47,797 nt of DNA from Chloroflexota bacterium (GCA_947470025.1 CANIRU010000006.1:1-47797), one strand, 5' to 3'; positions 16,805-27,573 are shown, counted from the stretch's first letter. Notes: generated by a model from the letters alone, not told the origin. Numbers and translations are program-made.

Positions 16805-17119
16805 TTACATATCCCAGGGGACGGTGCTCTGCGCCTTCTTGCCTTTCTTCCGCTTCCGCTTGCCTTCGGTCACTTCGAATGAAGGCGTGGGAGTGCCTCG
16901 GCGGCCGAAGGCGAAGTAGGCGAGCGGGCCGACGCCGTTGATCAGGAGCACGGGAAACCACGCCCACTTGCGACCGCCCCGCACCTCCGAGGCCGGGCGA
17001 CGCACGAGGTCGATCATCGCGCTCGCGAGGAGGACCGCCTGTACGGAGCCGACGATCGCGATCGCCTTGCGTGCGCCTTCCGGCAGGTCCTGCCAGCGGC
17101 TGCGGTGTCCGAGGTGCAT
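16805..17119 (-). CDS. small membrane protein, PLDc_N-like
   Basis: Predicted 104-residue protein with two hydrophobic helices ('AIAIVGSVQAVLLASAMIDL' and 'WAWFPVLLINGVGPLAYFAF') separated by an Arg-rich loop. This is the arrangement of the phospholipase-D-nuclease N-terminal (PLDc_N) family. A strongly basic C-terminal tail (KRKRKKGKK) would face the cytoplasm. The ATG at 17119 has only a weak CAGGGA nearby, while a better AAAGGAG further upstream serves out-of-frame ATGs, so expression may be low. The function is unknown. It ends 12 nt from the convergent methyltransferase gene. Confidence 0.75.
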   Translation of the reverse strand: MHLGHRSRWQDLPEGARKAIAIVGSVQAVLLASAMIDLVRRPASEVRGGRKWAWFPVLLINGVGPLAYFAFGRRGTPTPSFEVTEGKRKRKKGKKAQSTVPWDM

Positions 17120-17178
17120 TCCCTGTTCATGTGCATTGGTGCGCTCCTTTGGCCATCTTGACCGCAGGGTAGCCCCGC

Positions 17179-17201
17179 TACGATTCCACTCTGATTACGA
17201 T
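17179..17201 (+). promoter_or_regulatory. duplicated TACGATTCC element before GGCT-like gene
   Basis: TACGATTCC occurs twice, at 17179 and 17196, 17 nt apart, 24-46 nt before the GTG start. Each contains a -10-like TACGAT. They could be two promoters or a protein-binding repeat. Confidence 0.35.
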
Positions 17202-17224
17202 TCCGCCGGGATCAGGAGGCACGC

Positions 17225-17764
17225 GTGACAGACCGCACAGAAGGCGAGGCACCCGGGGGCTCGTTCCTGTATTTCGGATACGGGTCGAACCTGGACGAGG
17301 CAGGAATGCGCTCGCACTGTCCGAGTGCGCGGCTGGTGAGCATTGCGCGGCTACCGGATCACCGCTTCGCGTTCACGATCGAGTCGAAGAACACATGGCT
17401 CGGCGGCGTCGGCGATATGCAGCCCGCGCCCGGCGACGAGATCTGGGGCGTGCTCTGGGTGATCGACGCCGAGGACTCGCACGCCCTTGATGAGCACATG
17501 GGGCTGTTCCGCGACCCGCCCGCATATGCACGCACGATCGTCGAGGTGACGCCGCCCGCCGGCGACGTCGTGCGCTGCCGCTCGTACGTCGTCGCCGCGC
17601 CGCACCTCGAGGGGTACCTGCCGTCGCCGGCCTATCGAGACGCGGTGGTGCGCGGCGCACGGAGCGTGGAGCTGCCCGCGGCCTACATCGCGCGGCTCGA
17701 GGCGATCGAACACAACGGACGGCAGGGCTCTGGACCACAAGTGCCGCAAGGGCCGCAGCACTAG
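17225..17764 (+). CDS. gamma-glutamylcyclotransferase-like protein
   Basis: Predicted 179-residue protein of the GGCT/AIG2-like beta-barrel family, whose active members release 5-oxoproline from gamma-glutamyl amines. The substrate-loop motif YGSNL is at residues 19-23 and the family's 'WGVLWVIDAED...ALD' core is clear. The usual catalytic Glu in 'LDxxEG' is replaced: here it reads ALDEHMG, with Met92 at that position. Classical cyclotransferase activity is therefore doubtful. AGGAGG precedes the GTG start by 5 nt. It is a single gene, convergent with a methyltransferase that starts to its right. Confidence 0.85.
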   Translation: MTDRTEGEAPGGSFLYFGYGSNLDEAGMRSHCPSARLVSIARLPDHRFAFTIESKNTWLGGVGDMQPAPGDEIWGVLWVIDAEDSHALDEHMGLFRDPPAYARTIVEVTPPAGDVVRCRSYVVAAPHLEGYLPSPAYRDAVVRGARSVELPAAYIARLEAIEHNGRQGSGPQVPQGPQH

Positions 17765-17770
17765 GAGTGC

Positions 17771-19015
17771 TTACGGCGCGCGGGTGACCTCGAGGAAGCT
17801 CGTGCCGCGGTGTTTCGTGCGCGACGCCTTGCAGTCGGCGGGCAGTTTGTGCGCGAGCAGGCGCGTGATCGCGGTCGAGCCGCCCGCGAGCACGGCGCGT
17901 CCGCCCGGCGCCAGTGTTGCGACGAGACCCACGTGCTCTGCCACGACGGCCGGCGCGCCACCGCCCTCGTGCAGCACGCCCACGACGAGGTTCGCGCCCG
18001 CATCGGCAGCACTCGCCTCGCTCCACGCGCCGATGACGCGCGTCTCCACGCGATCCTCGGCGGCACCAAGCGCGAGTAGGGCGCGTCGCGCGGTGCGCAG
18101 GGCGAGCACGTCGCGGTCGACGAGGATGAGGTGCGCCTCGGGCTGTGCGCTGCGCACGTACGCGGGCAGGTAGCCCTGCGCCACGTTGCTCACCAGCACG
18201 CGCTGGCCGGCGCGGATGCGCGGGATGCGCCGCGTCAGCGCGTCCTCGATGACGTCGATGCGGTCGTAGTTCGGGATGCCCTCGACCGTGGTGATTGTCG
18301 CGGGCTGCTCGTTCGCGTCCTCGAAGGGGAGCGTGCCGCGGTCGTACGCGCCGGCCGCGAAGGCATCGGTGGGCGGGGGGAACGAGGCGTTCGCGGCAGG
18401 TCGGTAGTGGAAAACGCTGTAGTCCGCCGTGTCGCGGCGCAGCGTGACCTCGAGGTCCTCGCGCGCGAGCGTGGAGGCGACGAGGTCGCGGATCGGCTCG
18501 ATGACGACGACGGCGACGAGGCCGCCCGGCGCGAGCACGCCCAGTGCGCCCAGCAGCATCGAGGACAGCACGGCGGCACCGGCCTTGCCGGGCAGGTTCG
18601 AGGCGACCAGGTCGTAGCGCGCCTCGGGTGTGTCGCGGAGCACCTCGGCCAGCCCGAGGCTGACGGACGTGGTGACCTCGACGCCGTTCGCGCGCGCGTT
18701 CTCGGCGGCGAAGTCCACGGCCAGCGCGTCGCGATCCACGAGGTGTGCCGAGGCGACCGCCGGCATCGTCGCCAGCGCCACCCCGAGCGCGCCATACCCG
18801 CACCCGAGGTCGAGCACCCGCGCGCTGGCCTCGGTGTCGCGCTCCGCGAGGACTGGCTCCATCGTGCGAAGGAGCAGGCGGCTGCCCACATCGACCTGGT
18901 GCGAGGAGAACAGGTCGAGGCAGGTCGCGAACTCCAGCCGCCGCCCGCCGAGGTCGAGCGGGACGCGGCGGTGGACGTACGGGGCGATGGGGGAGCCGGG
19001 GGAGGAAGTGGTCAC
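17771..19015 (-). CDS. tandem-domain RsmC/RlmG-like methyltransferase
   Basis: Predicted 414-residue protein starting at GTG 19015. The N-terminal half has motif I 'VLDLGCGYGALGVAL' (about residues 67-81), the acidic 'LVDRDALAV' loop and motif IV 'SNLPGKAG' (Asn140), the N-x-P-type motif of N6- or N2-specific methyltransferases of the RsmC/RlmG type. The C-terminal half looks like a second, degenerate methyltransferase fold ('QRVLVSNVAQGYLPAYV', 'LILVDRDVLALRTARRAL'). This duplicate layout matches RsmC/RlmG, where one half is catalytically inactive. A target in rRNA is likely but the exact base is unknown. The only Shine-Dalgarno-like sequence, GAGG, overlaps the start. Confidence 0.8.
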   Translation of the reverse strand: MTTSSPGSPIAPYVHRRVPLDLGGRRLEFATCLDLFSSHQVDVGSRLLLRTMEPVLAERDTEASARVLDLGCGYGALGVALATMPAVASAHLVDRDALAVDFAAENARANGVEVTTSVSLGLAEVLRDTPEARYDLVASNLPGKAGAAVLSSMLLGALGVLAPGGLVAVVVIEPIRDLVASTLAREDLEVTLRRDTADYSVFHYRPAANASFPPPTDAFAAGAYDRGTLPFEDANEQPATITTVEGIPNYDRIDVIEDALTRRIPRIRAGQRVLVSNVAQGYLPAYVRSAQPEAHLILVDRDVLALRTARRALLALGAAEDRVETRVIGAWSEASAADAGANLVVGVLHEGGGAPAVVAEHVGLVATLAPGGRAVLAGGSTAITRLLAHKLPADCKASRTKHRGTSFLEVTRAP

Positions 19016-19072
19016 CTCGTCAGTCTAGGGGCGCGGATCGGAAGGCGCGTCTTGCCGATGAGGTGATCGAGG

Positions 19073-19165
19073 TGCTTGCGGAGTCGGCCCACCCCTGCCC
19101 CCTCCCGGCGCGGGAGGGGTTCTGAAAGAGGAACCAAGTGTGAGGAGCTGCGCCCCTCACACTCC
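19073..19165 (+). repeat. dispersed palindromic repeat, copy C
   Basis: Shares 'gagtcggcccacccctgccc' and an 8-bp C/G hairpin (19099-19106 with 19112-19119) with copies A and B, followed by a second hairpin around 'gtgtgaggagctgcgcccctcacac'. It fills part of the 319-bp gap before gyrA. Confidence 0.7.
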
Positions 19166-19256
19166 CGGCGGGATCGTGCGTTTCTAGTGGTGCCGGAGCA
19201 GCCGAGCACGGACGATCGAGGCACCCCGGAGGCTCGTTCCAGCGGGGCTGCTGGGG

Positions 19257-19262
19257 TACGAT
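19257..19262 (+). promoter_or_regulatory. -10-like TACGAT before gyrA
   Basis: TACGAT lies 72 nt before the gyrA start. It matches the recurrent element found upstream of other units. No convincing -35 hexamer is visible. Confidence 0.4.
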
Positions 19263-19334
19263 AGGGGCTCAAGAACTCCCCTCCGGCGCGACGTTCCCCA
19301 GTCGACCGCTCCGTGACGGCGCGAAGGGTGCAGC

Positions 19335-21824
<2,490 letters not shown>

Positions 21825-21844
21825 CCGCGCACGCCGGGGTCACG

Positions 21845-22906
21845 ATGCATTTGAATGATCTGGGCGAGTTCGCGCTGATCGATCGCATCGTCGCGCACCT
21901 CGGCGAGGCGGCGGCGCGCGATATCGTCGTCCCGTCGGGCGATGACGCGGCCGCGTGGACGACCGTCGAGGGCTACGCGGTCGCCACCATCGACGCCCTG
22001 GTCGAGGGTACGCACTTCCGTCGCGACACCATGAGCATGGCCGACGTCGGCTGGCGCGCCGTCGCCGCGAACGTCTCCGACCTCGCCGCGATGGGTGCGG
22101 AGCCGCAGTACCTGCTGATCGCGACGCTCCTCGGCCCCGACGTGACGCTCGAGGATGTTGATGGCCTCGCGCAGGGCATCGGCGAGGCGTGTGTCGCAAT
22201 GGGGGTGCGCGTCGCCGGCGGCGACATCGTGCGCGCGGGGACGACCGGCCTCTCGATCGCGGCGTACGGGCGCGCGCGTCAGACGACCGACGACACCCCG
22301 GTGCTGCTCCGTCGAGGCGGCGCGCGGCCGGGTGATCGTGTCGCGGTGTCGGGCCACATCGGTGCGGCCGCCGCGGGCCTCGCGCTGATCGAGACAGGGC
22401 GCGGCAACCAGGTGGCCGCCGCGCCGCTCGTGCGGGCGCATCGACGGCCTGTGGGGCGCGTAGCGCTAGGCCGGGCGGCGGTCGCGCGCGGTGTGCGCTG
22501 TGCCATCGACTGTTCGGACGGGTTGTTGCAGGATCTGGGTCACATCGCGGAGCGGTCGCACGTGGGCATCGAGGTCGCGCTCGCGCAGGTGCCGCTGCAC
22601 CCGGCGGCAGTGGAGTTGCTCGGTGCGCAGGTAGCGCTCGACCTCGCGTTGGGCGGGGGCGAGGACTTCGAGCTCGTGCTGACGGGCGGCCGTGAGGCGC
22701 TGATGGCGCTCGATGGAGCCCGGAGGTCTGGATCGGCCGGTGCGGGTATCCCGCGCTTAGGCCGAGAAGACGACGTACCGGTCACGCTGATCGGCCGCGT
22801 GGTGGCGGAGCACCCGGGCGAGGTGATCGCGTGGGCCGAGGATGGCTCCGTATACGAGCCGCCTCGACGAGGCTGGGATCAGACGAGGGACACAGGCGAC
22901 CGATGA
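21845..22906 (+). CDS. thiL: thiamine-monophosphate kinase
   Basis: Predicted 353-residue ThiL, which makes thiamine diphosphate from thiamine monophosphate. Family motifs are 'GDDAAAW' with the metal-binding Asp pair, 'DALVEGTHFRRDTMS', 'ANVSDLAAMGAEP', 'GGDIVRAG' and 'GGGEDFELVL'. All ligand-binding acidic residues seem retained. It lies 20 nt after gyrA and its TGA overlaps the ATG of tsaE (ATGA), showing translational coupling in a gyrA-thiL-tsaE-tsaB-ndk run. The C-terminus has a short extra tail of Arg/Asp residues. Confidence 0.95.
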   Translation: MHLNDLGEFALIDRIVAHLGEAAARDIVVPSGDDAAAWTTVEGYAVATIDALVEGTHFRRDTMSMADVGWRAVAANVSDLAAMGAEPQYLLIATLLGPDVTLEDVDGLAQGIGEACVAMGVRVAGGDIVRAGTTGLSIAAYGRARQTTDDTPVLLRRGGARPGDRVAVSGHIGAAAAGLALIETGRGNQVAAAPLVRAHRRPVGRVALGRAAVARGVRCAIDCSDGLLQDLGHIAERSHVGIEVALAQVPLHPAAVELLGAQVALDLALGGGEDFELVLTGGREALMALDGARRSGSAGAGIPRLGREDDVPVTLIGRVVAEHPGEVIAWAEDGSVYEPPRRGWDQTRDTGDR

Positions 22907-23382
22907 GCACCGCGAACCGCACGAGGATTCACAGCACCGGGGTCGCGCAGACGCGTGCTCTCGGCCGCCGGCTCGCGCGCTTCCTCCGGCCCGGCGACGT
23001 GGTGCTGCTCCAGGGACCGCTGGGCGCCGGCAAGACCGCGCTCGCGCAGGGCATCGGCGCGGGGCTCAAGGTGGAGAGCACCGTCAGCAGCCCGACCTTC
23101 GTGCTCTGCGTGTTGCACGAGGGCGTGACGAAGATGTACCACGCCGATCTCTACCGCCTCACCGACTCGTACGAGGTCGAGGACCTGCACCTCGACGACC
23201 AGGCGCGCGACGGTGTGCTGCTCGTCGAGTGGCCGGAGCGTGGCCTCGATGCCCTGCCCGCGGAGCACCTGCTGATCGTCCTCGACCCCGTCGATGGCAA
23301 GCCGAAGGAACGCCAGATCACGATCGTCGCCAGCGGCGCGCGCTACGAGCGCGTCCTCGATGGGCTCGGCGCACGTGGCTGA
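22903..23382 (+). CDS. tsaE: tRNA t6A biosynthesis ATPase TsaE
   Basis: Predicted 159-residue P-loop ATPase that works with TsaB and TsaD in making the threonylcarbamoyl-adenosine of ANN-reading tRNAs. Walker A is GPLGAGKT (residues 38-45). Other family marks are 'STVSSPTFVLC', 'MYHADLYRLTD' and 'VLLVEWPERG'. The ATG at 22903 is overlapped by the thiL stop, and an upstream in-frame ATG within thiL is less likely. tsaB starts before this gene ends. Confidence 0.95.
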   Translation: MSTANRTRIHSTGVAQTRALGRRLARFLRPGDVVLLQGPLGAGKTALAQGIGAGLKVESTVSSPTFVLCVLHEGVTKMYHADLYRLTDSYEVEDLHLDDQARDGVLLVEWPERGLDALPAEHLLIVLDPVDGKPKERQITIVASGARYERVLDGLGARG

Positions 23383-24133
23383 TCCCGTGGCGCCTGTTCG
23401 CGACGCCGGCGACATCGATCTCGGCATCGACACCGCGGCGGATGACGCCTCGCTCGCGCTGCTGCGCGGCGACGAGGTGGTCGCGCAGTGCGCGTGGCAC
23501 GTCGACAGCACGATGTCGAAGGAGCTGCTGGCGCACCTCGACGCGCTGCTCGTCGAGGCCGGCGTGATGCGGCAGCAGATTGCCTCCATCGCGGTCACCA
23601 ACGGGCCCGGCACCTACGGCGCGGTGCGCACGGGCCTCGCGACCGCGCAGGGCCTCGCGCTCGCCCTCGACGTCCCGCTCGCCGGCATCGGCCGGTTCGA
23701 GGCGGACGCCCTGTTGCACCTGGCGCCGGGGCGCGTGGTGGTCGCGACGCACGACACCGGCCGCGCGGGCATCGCGTGGGCGGCGTACACGCAGGACGCG
23801 CCGGGCGAGGCGCCCCGCTGCCTGGTCGCGCCCGACATCGCGACCGCCGAGGACGTCGTGCGCCTCGCGCCATCGCCCGCGACGTGGTGCGGCGAGACGA
23901 ACGAGGCACTCCGCAGCGCCCTGCAGGCGGCGCGAGACAGTGCGCGTCGCAGCGGCGACACTGATGCCCACAACTCGGAGGATGGGTCGCCCGCAGGCGG
24001 GCGGGCCGCAGCCCTTGTGCGCATCGCGCGCGCGCGGCAGGCCTATGGCGACCCGGCGCTGGTGGACGCCTTCTACCTGCGCCCGCCATCGATCACTCGG
24101 GCTGGCACGAGAGCGAAGCCGCACGAGGCGTAG
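23360..24133 (+). CDS. tsaB: tRNA t6A biosynthesis protein TsaB
   Basis: Predicted 257-residue TsaB (YeaZ-like, ASKHA fold), the scaffold partner of TsaD. Typical segments are 'LGIDTAADDASLALL' and 'VTNGPGTYGAVRTGLATAQ' (about residues 79-97). The ATG at 23360 overlaps tsaE by 23 bp. A GTG at 23375 is an alternative, and neither has a strong Shine-Dalgarno, so coupling to tsaE is likely. It lacks the cysteine or metal site of TsaD, as expected. The C-terminal part is Ala/Arg-rich and poorly conserved. Confidence 0.92.
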   Translation: MGSAHVADPVAPVRDAGDIDLGIDTAADDASLALLRGDEVVAQCAWHVDSTMSKELLAHLDALLVEAGVMRQQIASIAVTNGPGTYGAVRTGLATAQGLALALDVPLAGIGRFEADALLHLAPGRVVVATHDTGRAGIAWAAYTQDAPGEAPRCLVAPDIATAEDVVRLAPSPATWCGETNEALRSALQAARDSARRSGDTDAHNSEDGSPAGGRAAALVRIARARQAYGDPALVDAFYLRPPSITRAGTRAKPHEA

Positions 24134-24199
24134 AGCCTCGATGCTGGCACAAGCAACCAGATACGCAGCGCCGCCCGGCGGGCGGCACAAGGAGAGAAC

Positions 24200-24655
24200 A
24201 TGGCCCTGGAACGAACGCTGGTGTTGATCAAGCCGGACGCGATGCAGCGCGGGCTGGCCTTTGAGATCCTGCAGCGCTTCGAGCGCCGTGGCCTGAAGCT
24301 CGCCGCGTTGCGCCTCGTGCACGCCGATGAGGCGATCGCCGGTGAGCACTACGCCGAGCACGTCGGCAAGGGCTTCTACGACGGCCTGATCAAGTACATC
24401 ACGGCCTGCCCGATCATCGCCGCGGTGTTCGAGGGCACGGGCGCCGTCGCCGCGTGCCGCCAGACGATGGGCGCCACGAAGCCCGTCGAGGCCGCACCCG
24501 GAACGATCCGCCACGACTTCGGCCTGGAGATCGGCCGCAACCTCGTCCACGGCTCGGCCAACACGGACGACGCCGCCCGCGAGGTGGAGATCTGGTTCCG
24601 CGGGCAGCCGGTGCTGGACTGGAAGCGCGACACCGACGGCTGGGTCTTCGAGTAG
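24200..24655 (+). CDS. ndk: nucleoside-diphosphate kinase
   Basis: Predicted 151-residue Ndk, which equilibrates nucleoside di- and triphosphates via a phospho-histidine. The active-site His117 lies in 'NLVHGSANTDDAAREVEIWF', and the N-terminus 'ERTLVLIKPDAMQRGL' is canonical. AAGGAG precedes the ATG. The gene closes the gyrA-thiL-tsaE-tsaB run and is followed by a strong hairpin at 24684-24707. Confidence 0.97.
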   Translation: MALERTLVLIKPDAMQRGLAFEILQRFERRGLKLAALRLVHADEAIAGEHYAEHVGKGFYDGLIKYITACPIIAAVFEGTGAVAACRQTMGATKPVEAAPGTIRHDFGLEIGRNLVHGSANTDDAAREVEIWFRGQPVLDWKRDTDGWVFE

Positions 24656-24683
24656 CCCTCGACGCTTCGCAAACGAACGAACA

Positions 24684-24707
24684 GATGGGGGCCTTGCGGC
24701 CCCCATC
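24684..24707. terminator. terminator after ndk / rsfS
   Basis: A perfect 10-bp stem (24684-24693 with 24698-24707) with a TTGC loop is followed by TTCGTG. It lies between the convergent ndk and rsfS genes and may serve both. Confidence 0.75.
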
Positions 24708-24787
24708 TTCGTGTCGTGGATGCATCTCGGCTGGGGGCTGAAGCAGCCCTCGACCCGCCGCTCGTCGCGCCCATGGCGCCCGGGGCG

Positions 24788-25144
24788 CTACTGGATGCGC
24801 ACGACTTCCTGCGCGCGGCCCCAGAGGCCCTCGAGGTTGTAGTACGCGCGGGTCTCCAGCGAGAACAGGTGCACGAAGACGCCCTGCCCCGCGTCGACCA
24901 GGAGCCAGCCGCTCTCGGGGTCGCCCTCGTACTGGAGGTGGCTGCCCAGCTCGTTCACCTTGTTCGTGAGCAGGTCGACGATCGCGCGGGCCTGGCGGAT
25001 GTTGTCCACCGTGGCGATCACGAAGTACTCCGCGAACGCGTTGAGTTGCGTGAGGTCCAGGAGCACCACGTCCGCAGCCTGCCGGTCGACCAGCAGGTCG
25101 ACGAGTTGGTGCGCGAGTTCAAGCGGTTGTGCGGCAGCGTCCAG
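24788..25144 (-). CDS. rsfS: ribosome silencing factor RsfS (probable CTG start)
   Basis: Predicted 118-residue RsfS, which binds ribosomal protein L14 (uL14) and blocks subunit joining in slow growth. The core is clear: 'DRQAADVVLLDLTQLNAFAEYFVIATVDN', 'ESGWLLVDAGQGVFVHLFS' and 'YYNLEGLWGRA'. The reading frame has no ATG or GTG in the expected region. CTG at 25144 has GGAGG with 5-nt spacing and gives the normal family length. The only alternative is a TTG at 25270, which abuts the divergent mnmA start, has no Shine-Dalgarno and would add 42 unlikely residues. The product is certain; the start is inferred. Confidence 0.9.
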   Translation of the reverse strand: MDAAAQPLELAHQLVDLLVDRQAADVVLLDLTQLNAFAEYFVIATVDNIRQARAIVDLLTNKVNELGSHLQYEGDPESGWLLVDAGQGVFVHLFSLETRAYYNLEGLWGRAQEVVRIQ

Positions 25145-25269
25145 CGGGGCCTCCGAGGTGCGTGGGTGGGATGACGCCGTCGCGGCGTGCCCTCTGAGTA
25201 TAGCGGCTGGCGGTGGGAGCCTCCGGAGATGCTGCGTTACACTGGCATCGAACCGTCCGAGGAGCCCCA

Positions 25270-26367
25270 ATGGCCGAGCGTGTCCTGGTCGCGATGTCCG
25301 GTGGGGTGGACTCCGCCGTGGCCGCCGCGCTGCTGCACCAGCAGGGCTACGACGTCATCGGCGTGACCATGCGGCTCTACACCGAGGCCGACGACGGTGC
25401 GCTCCGCTCCGGCCGGACCTGCTGCGGCATCGAGGATGTCGGGGACGCGAAGGCGGCGGCGCAGCGCATCGGCATCCCGCACTACACCCTGAACCTCGAG
25501 CGGGAGTTCGCCCGCGAGGTGATCTCCACGTTCGTGGACGCCTACGCCAACGGGCGCACACCGAATCCCTGTCTCGCGTGCAACGAGAAGGTGAAGTTCT
25601 CCACGCTCCTCGACCGGGCGATCGCCATGGGCGTCGACCGCCTCGCGACAGGGCATTACGCGCGCATCGAGCAGGAGGACGGCGCGTACCGCCTGCACCG
25701 CGCCGTCGATGACGACAAGGACCAGTCGTACGTCCTCTACACGCTCGGCCAGAACGCGCTCGCGCGGACGATGTTTCCCCTTGGCGGCATGACGAAGGCG
25801 CAGACGCGCGAGGTGGCGCGGTCGCTCAACTTGCCGCTGGCGGACAAGCCCGACAGCGTCGACATCTGCTTCGTCCCCGGCGGCGACTATCGCGCGCTGG
25901 TTGAGTCACGCGGCGTCCGAGGCGCTCCCGGGGTGATCGAGCTGACGGATGGCACGCCGATCGGGGCGCACGCGGGCATCGAGCGCTTCACCGTCGGACA
26001 GCGCAAGGGCCTCGGCGTGCCCGGCCCAGAGCGCCGCTTCGTCACGGCGATCGACGCCCAGCGCAATGTCATCACCGTCGGCGACGAGGACGCGCTGTCC
26101 TCGTCGGTCGTGCATGCCTCGGCGTCGCGCTGGGTGGTCGCGCCGCCGGCGATCGGGGAGCGCCTCACCGCGCGCGTCCGCTACCACGCGGAGATCGCGG
26201 AGGTCGCCGTCACCTCGTACGGCACGGGCGATGACTCTGACCGGTTCACCGTGGAGTTCTCCCGCCCCGTCCGCGCCGCCGCGCCCGGCCAGGCGCTGGT
26301 GCTCTACCGCGGCACGGAGGTCGTCGGCGGCGGTACGATCGAGTCGAGCTCACGTCTTCCGCGGTGA
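25270..26367 (+). CDS. mnmA: tRNA-specific 2-thiouridylase MnmA
   Basis: Predicted 365-residue MnmA, which thiolates U34 of tRNA-Lys, -Glu and -Gln. The PP-loop ATP-binding motif SGGVDS is at residues 10-15. The two catalytic cysteines lie in 'NPCLACNEKVKF' (101/104 region) and 'SVDICFVPGGDY' (Cys200), matching the family spacing. GAGGAG precedes the ATG by 6 nt. The gene is divergent from rsfS, and its promoter would lie within about 120 bp between them. The window also carries tRNA-Lys(UUU), one of its substrates. Confidence 0.97.
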   Translation: MAERVLVAMSGGVDSAVAAALLHQQGYDVIGVTMRLYTEADDGALRSGRTCCGIEDVGDAKAAAQRIGIPHYTLNLEREFAREVISTFVDAYANGRTPNPCLACNEKVKFSTLLDRAIAMGVDRLATGHYARIEQEDGAYRLHRAVDDDKDQSYVLYTLGQNALARTMFPLGGMTKAQTREVARSLNLPLADKPDSVDICFVPGGDYRALVESRGVRGAPGVIELTDGTPIGAHAGIERFTVGQRKGLGVPGPERRFVTAIDAQRNVITVGDEDALSSSVVHASASRWVVAPPAIGERLTARVRYHAEIAEVAVTSYGTGDDSDRFTVEFSRPVRAAAPGQALVLYRGTEVVGGGTIESSSRLPR

Positions 26368-26513
26368 GCGACGAAGCCACGGCCGCTCGATAGAAGCATC
26401 GCGTTTGCAACCTCGGGCGGCTCGCCGCGTTGTACGGGCTACCCGCCGACGGCTAGGATGGCTGTGCGGCACGCCTCGTGCGATACGAGGCTCGCACGAA
26501 GGGGGCACGGCGG

Positions 26514-26837
26514 ATGAGCCTCGCTGATCTGCGCGACATCGTGGTGATCGTGTATGGCGTCATGGGCATCGTGCTCATGCTCGGGCTATGCATCGCCGCC
26601 TTCGGCCTGTGGTTCGCGATCCGCGCGCTCTCCGCGTCGGTTCAGGATCTGATCAAGGATCCGATCAAGCCGACCCTTCAGGAGTTCCAGAAGACCGCGC
26701 AGAACGTCCGGGGTACCTCGGAGTTCGTGGCGGACTCCGCCGTCCATCCGCTGATCCGCGTGATGTCGGTCGGTCGAGGCATCCGCAAGGGCATCGCGAC
26801 TGTCGCCGGGCTGCGCAAGGGCATTCGCGGGAAGTAG
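26514..26837 (+). CDS. small membrane protein, DUF948-like
   Basis: Predicted 107-residue protein with one N-terminal transmembrane helix ('IVVIVYGVMGIVLMLGLCIAAFGLW') followed by an amphipathic helical region and a basic tail. This resembles DUF948-type envelope proteins. The ATG at 26514 follows GAAGGGGG. It is followed after 7 nt by another small helical protein gene, so the two form an operon. Function is unknown. A TAGGAT element about 55-60 nt upstream could be its -10. Confidence 0.7.
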   Translation: MSLADLRDIVVIVYGVMGIVLMLGLCIAAFGLWFAIRALSASVQDLIKDPIKPTLQEFQKTAQNVRGTSEFVADSAVHPLIRVMSVGRGIRKGIATVAGLRKGIRGK

Positions 26838-26844
26838 GCCGGTC

Positions 26845-27096
26845 ATGCGCCTCGTCACGTTCCTGCTCACCACCTCCGCTGCGGCCGGCGCATTCGCTGC
26901 CGCGCGCCGCCTGATGGCGGATGCCGAGGTCATCGAGCATCTGCCCGTCCCCGCGCAGGCCGCGGCGACCGCGGTCCGCGAGAAGCTGCTCACCGCCCGC
27001 GAGGCGGTCGCCGAAGGCTTCCGCCAGGGCCGCGCCGAGCGTGACGCCGCCGAGCGGGAACTCATGGACGAGTACCGCCGCCAGTCGCACCGCTAG
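26845..27096 (+). CDS. small YtxH-like helical protein
   Basis: Predicted 83-residue protein with a short hydrophobic N-terminal segment and a long charged, helical C-terminal part ('TAREAVAEGFRQGRAERDAAERELMDEY'), like YtxH-type proteins. It follows the previous gene by 7 nt with the same orientation, so the two probably act together at the membrane. Its function is unknown. Confidence 0.65.
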   Translation: MRLVTFLLTTSAAAGAFAAARRLMADAEVIEHLPVPAQAAATAVREKLLTAREAVAEGFRQGRAERDAAERELMDEYRRQSHR

Positions 27097-27229
27097 CGTC
27101 TGGCTCACACGCCCCGAGGCGGGAGCGCCCGGGCTATCCCGACGGGGGGGAACCCCTCGGGCTGTCGGTTGTGGGTCTGGCTCGCCACCCGACTGTCCCG
27201 TGACTGCTGCGCCGGGTAGACTGACCGAC

Positions 27230-27315
27230 GGAGAGGTGGCCGAGTGGTTGAAGGCGCTCGTCTCGAAAACGAGTAAACGCAAGTTTCGCGGGTTCGAATC
27301 CCGCCCTCTCCGCCA
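27230..27315 (+). tRNA. tRNA-Ser(CGA)
   Basis: A class II tRNA with a long variable arm: acceptor GGAGAGG/CCTCTCC, discriminator G, encoded CCA, anticodon loop CUCGAAA between CUCGU/ACGAG stems giving anticodon CGA, and T-arm GCGGGTTCGAATCCCGC. Confidence 0.95.
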
Positions 27316-27339
27316 CGAGCCTCAACCCATCGAGGCTCG
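27316..27339 (+). terminator. hairpin after tRNA-Ser(CGA)
   Basis: A perfect 8-bp stem CGAGCCTC/GAGGCTCG (8-nt loop) directly follows the CCA end and could terminate or help process the transcript. Confidence 0.5.
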
Positions 27340-27421
27340 GGTCACCACCGCAGACTGACTGGCATGCTCCGCCCACAGCGTCCCCCCTCCGAGGGTACAG
27401 ACGCCGGGCCGCCCACCTCGC

Positions 27422-27511
27422 GGAGAGGTGCTGGAGTGGTTGAACAGGCTCGCCTGGAAAGCGTGTAACGGAGCAATCCGTTCGTGGGTTCGAATCCCAC
27501 CCTCTCCGCCA
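27422..27511 (+). tRNA. tRNA-Ser(GGA)
   Basis: A class II tRNA with acceptor GGAGAGG/CCTCTCC, discriminator G, encoded CCA, anticodon loop CUGGAAA giving anticodon GGA, and a long variable arm (GGAGCAATCC). The anticodon stem CUCGC/GCGUG has a U-U mismatch at 28-42, where E. coli tRNA-Ser(GGA) has A-U. It shares its acceptor stem with the tRNA-Ser 106 bp upstream, so it probably arose by duplication. Confidence 0.95.
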
Positions 27512-27573
27512 TCACAGCATCCGTCGAGTCGCCCTTTGTGCGCTCGATCTGGATCGCCCGAAGCGAGCCGCCG

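Noticed and set aside
19016-19334. Replication origin near gyrA, or near dnaN at 47 kb
   Set aside because: No cluster of DnaA boxes (TTATCCACA-like) and no AT-rich stretch. The gap before gyrA is filled by the palindromic repeat.
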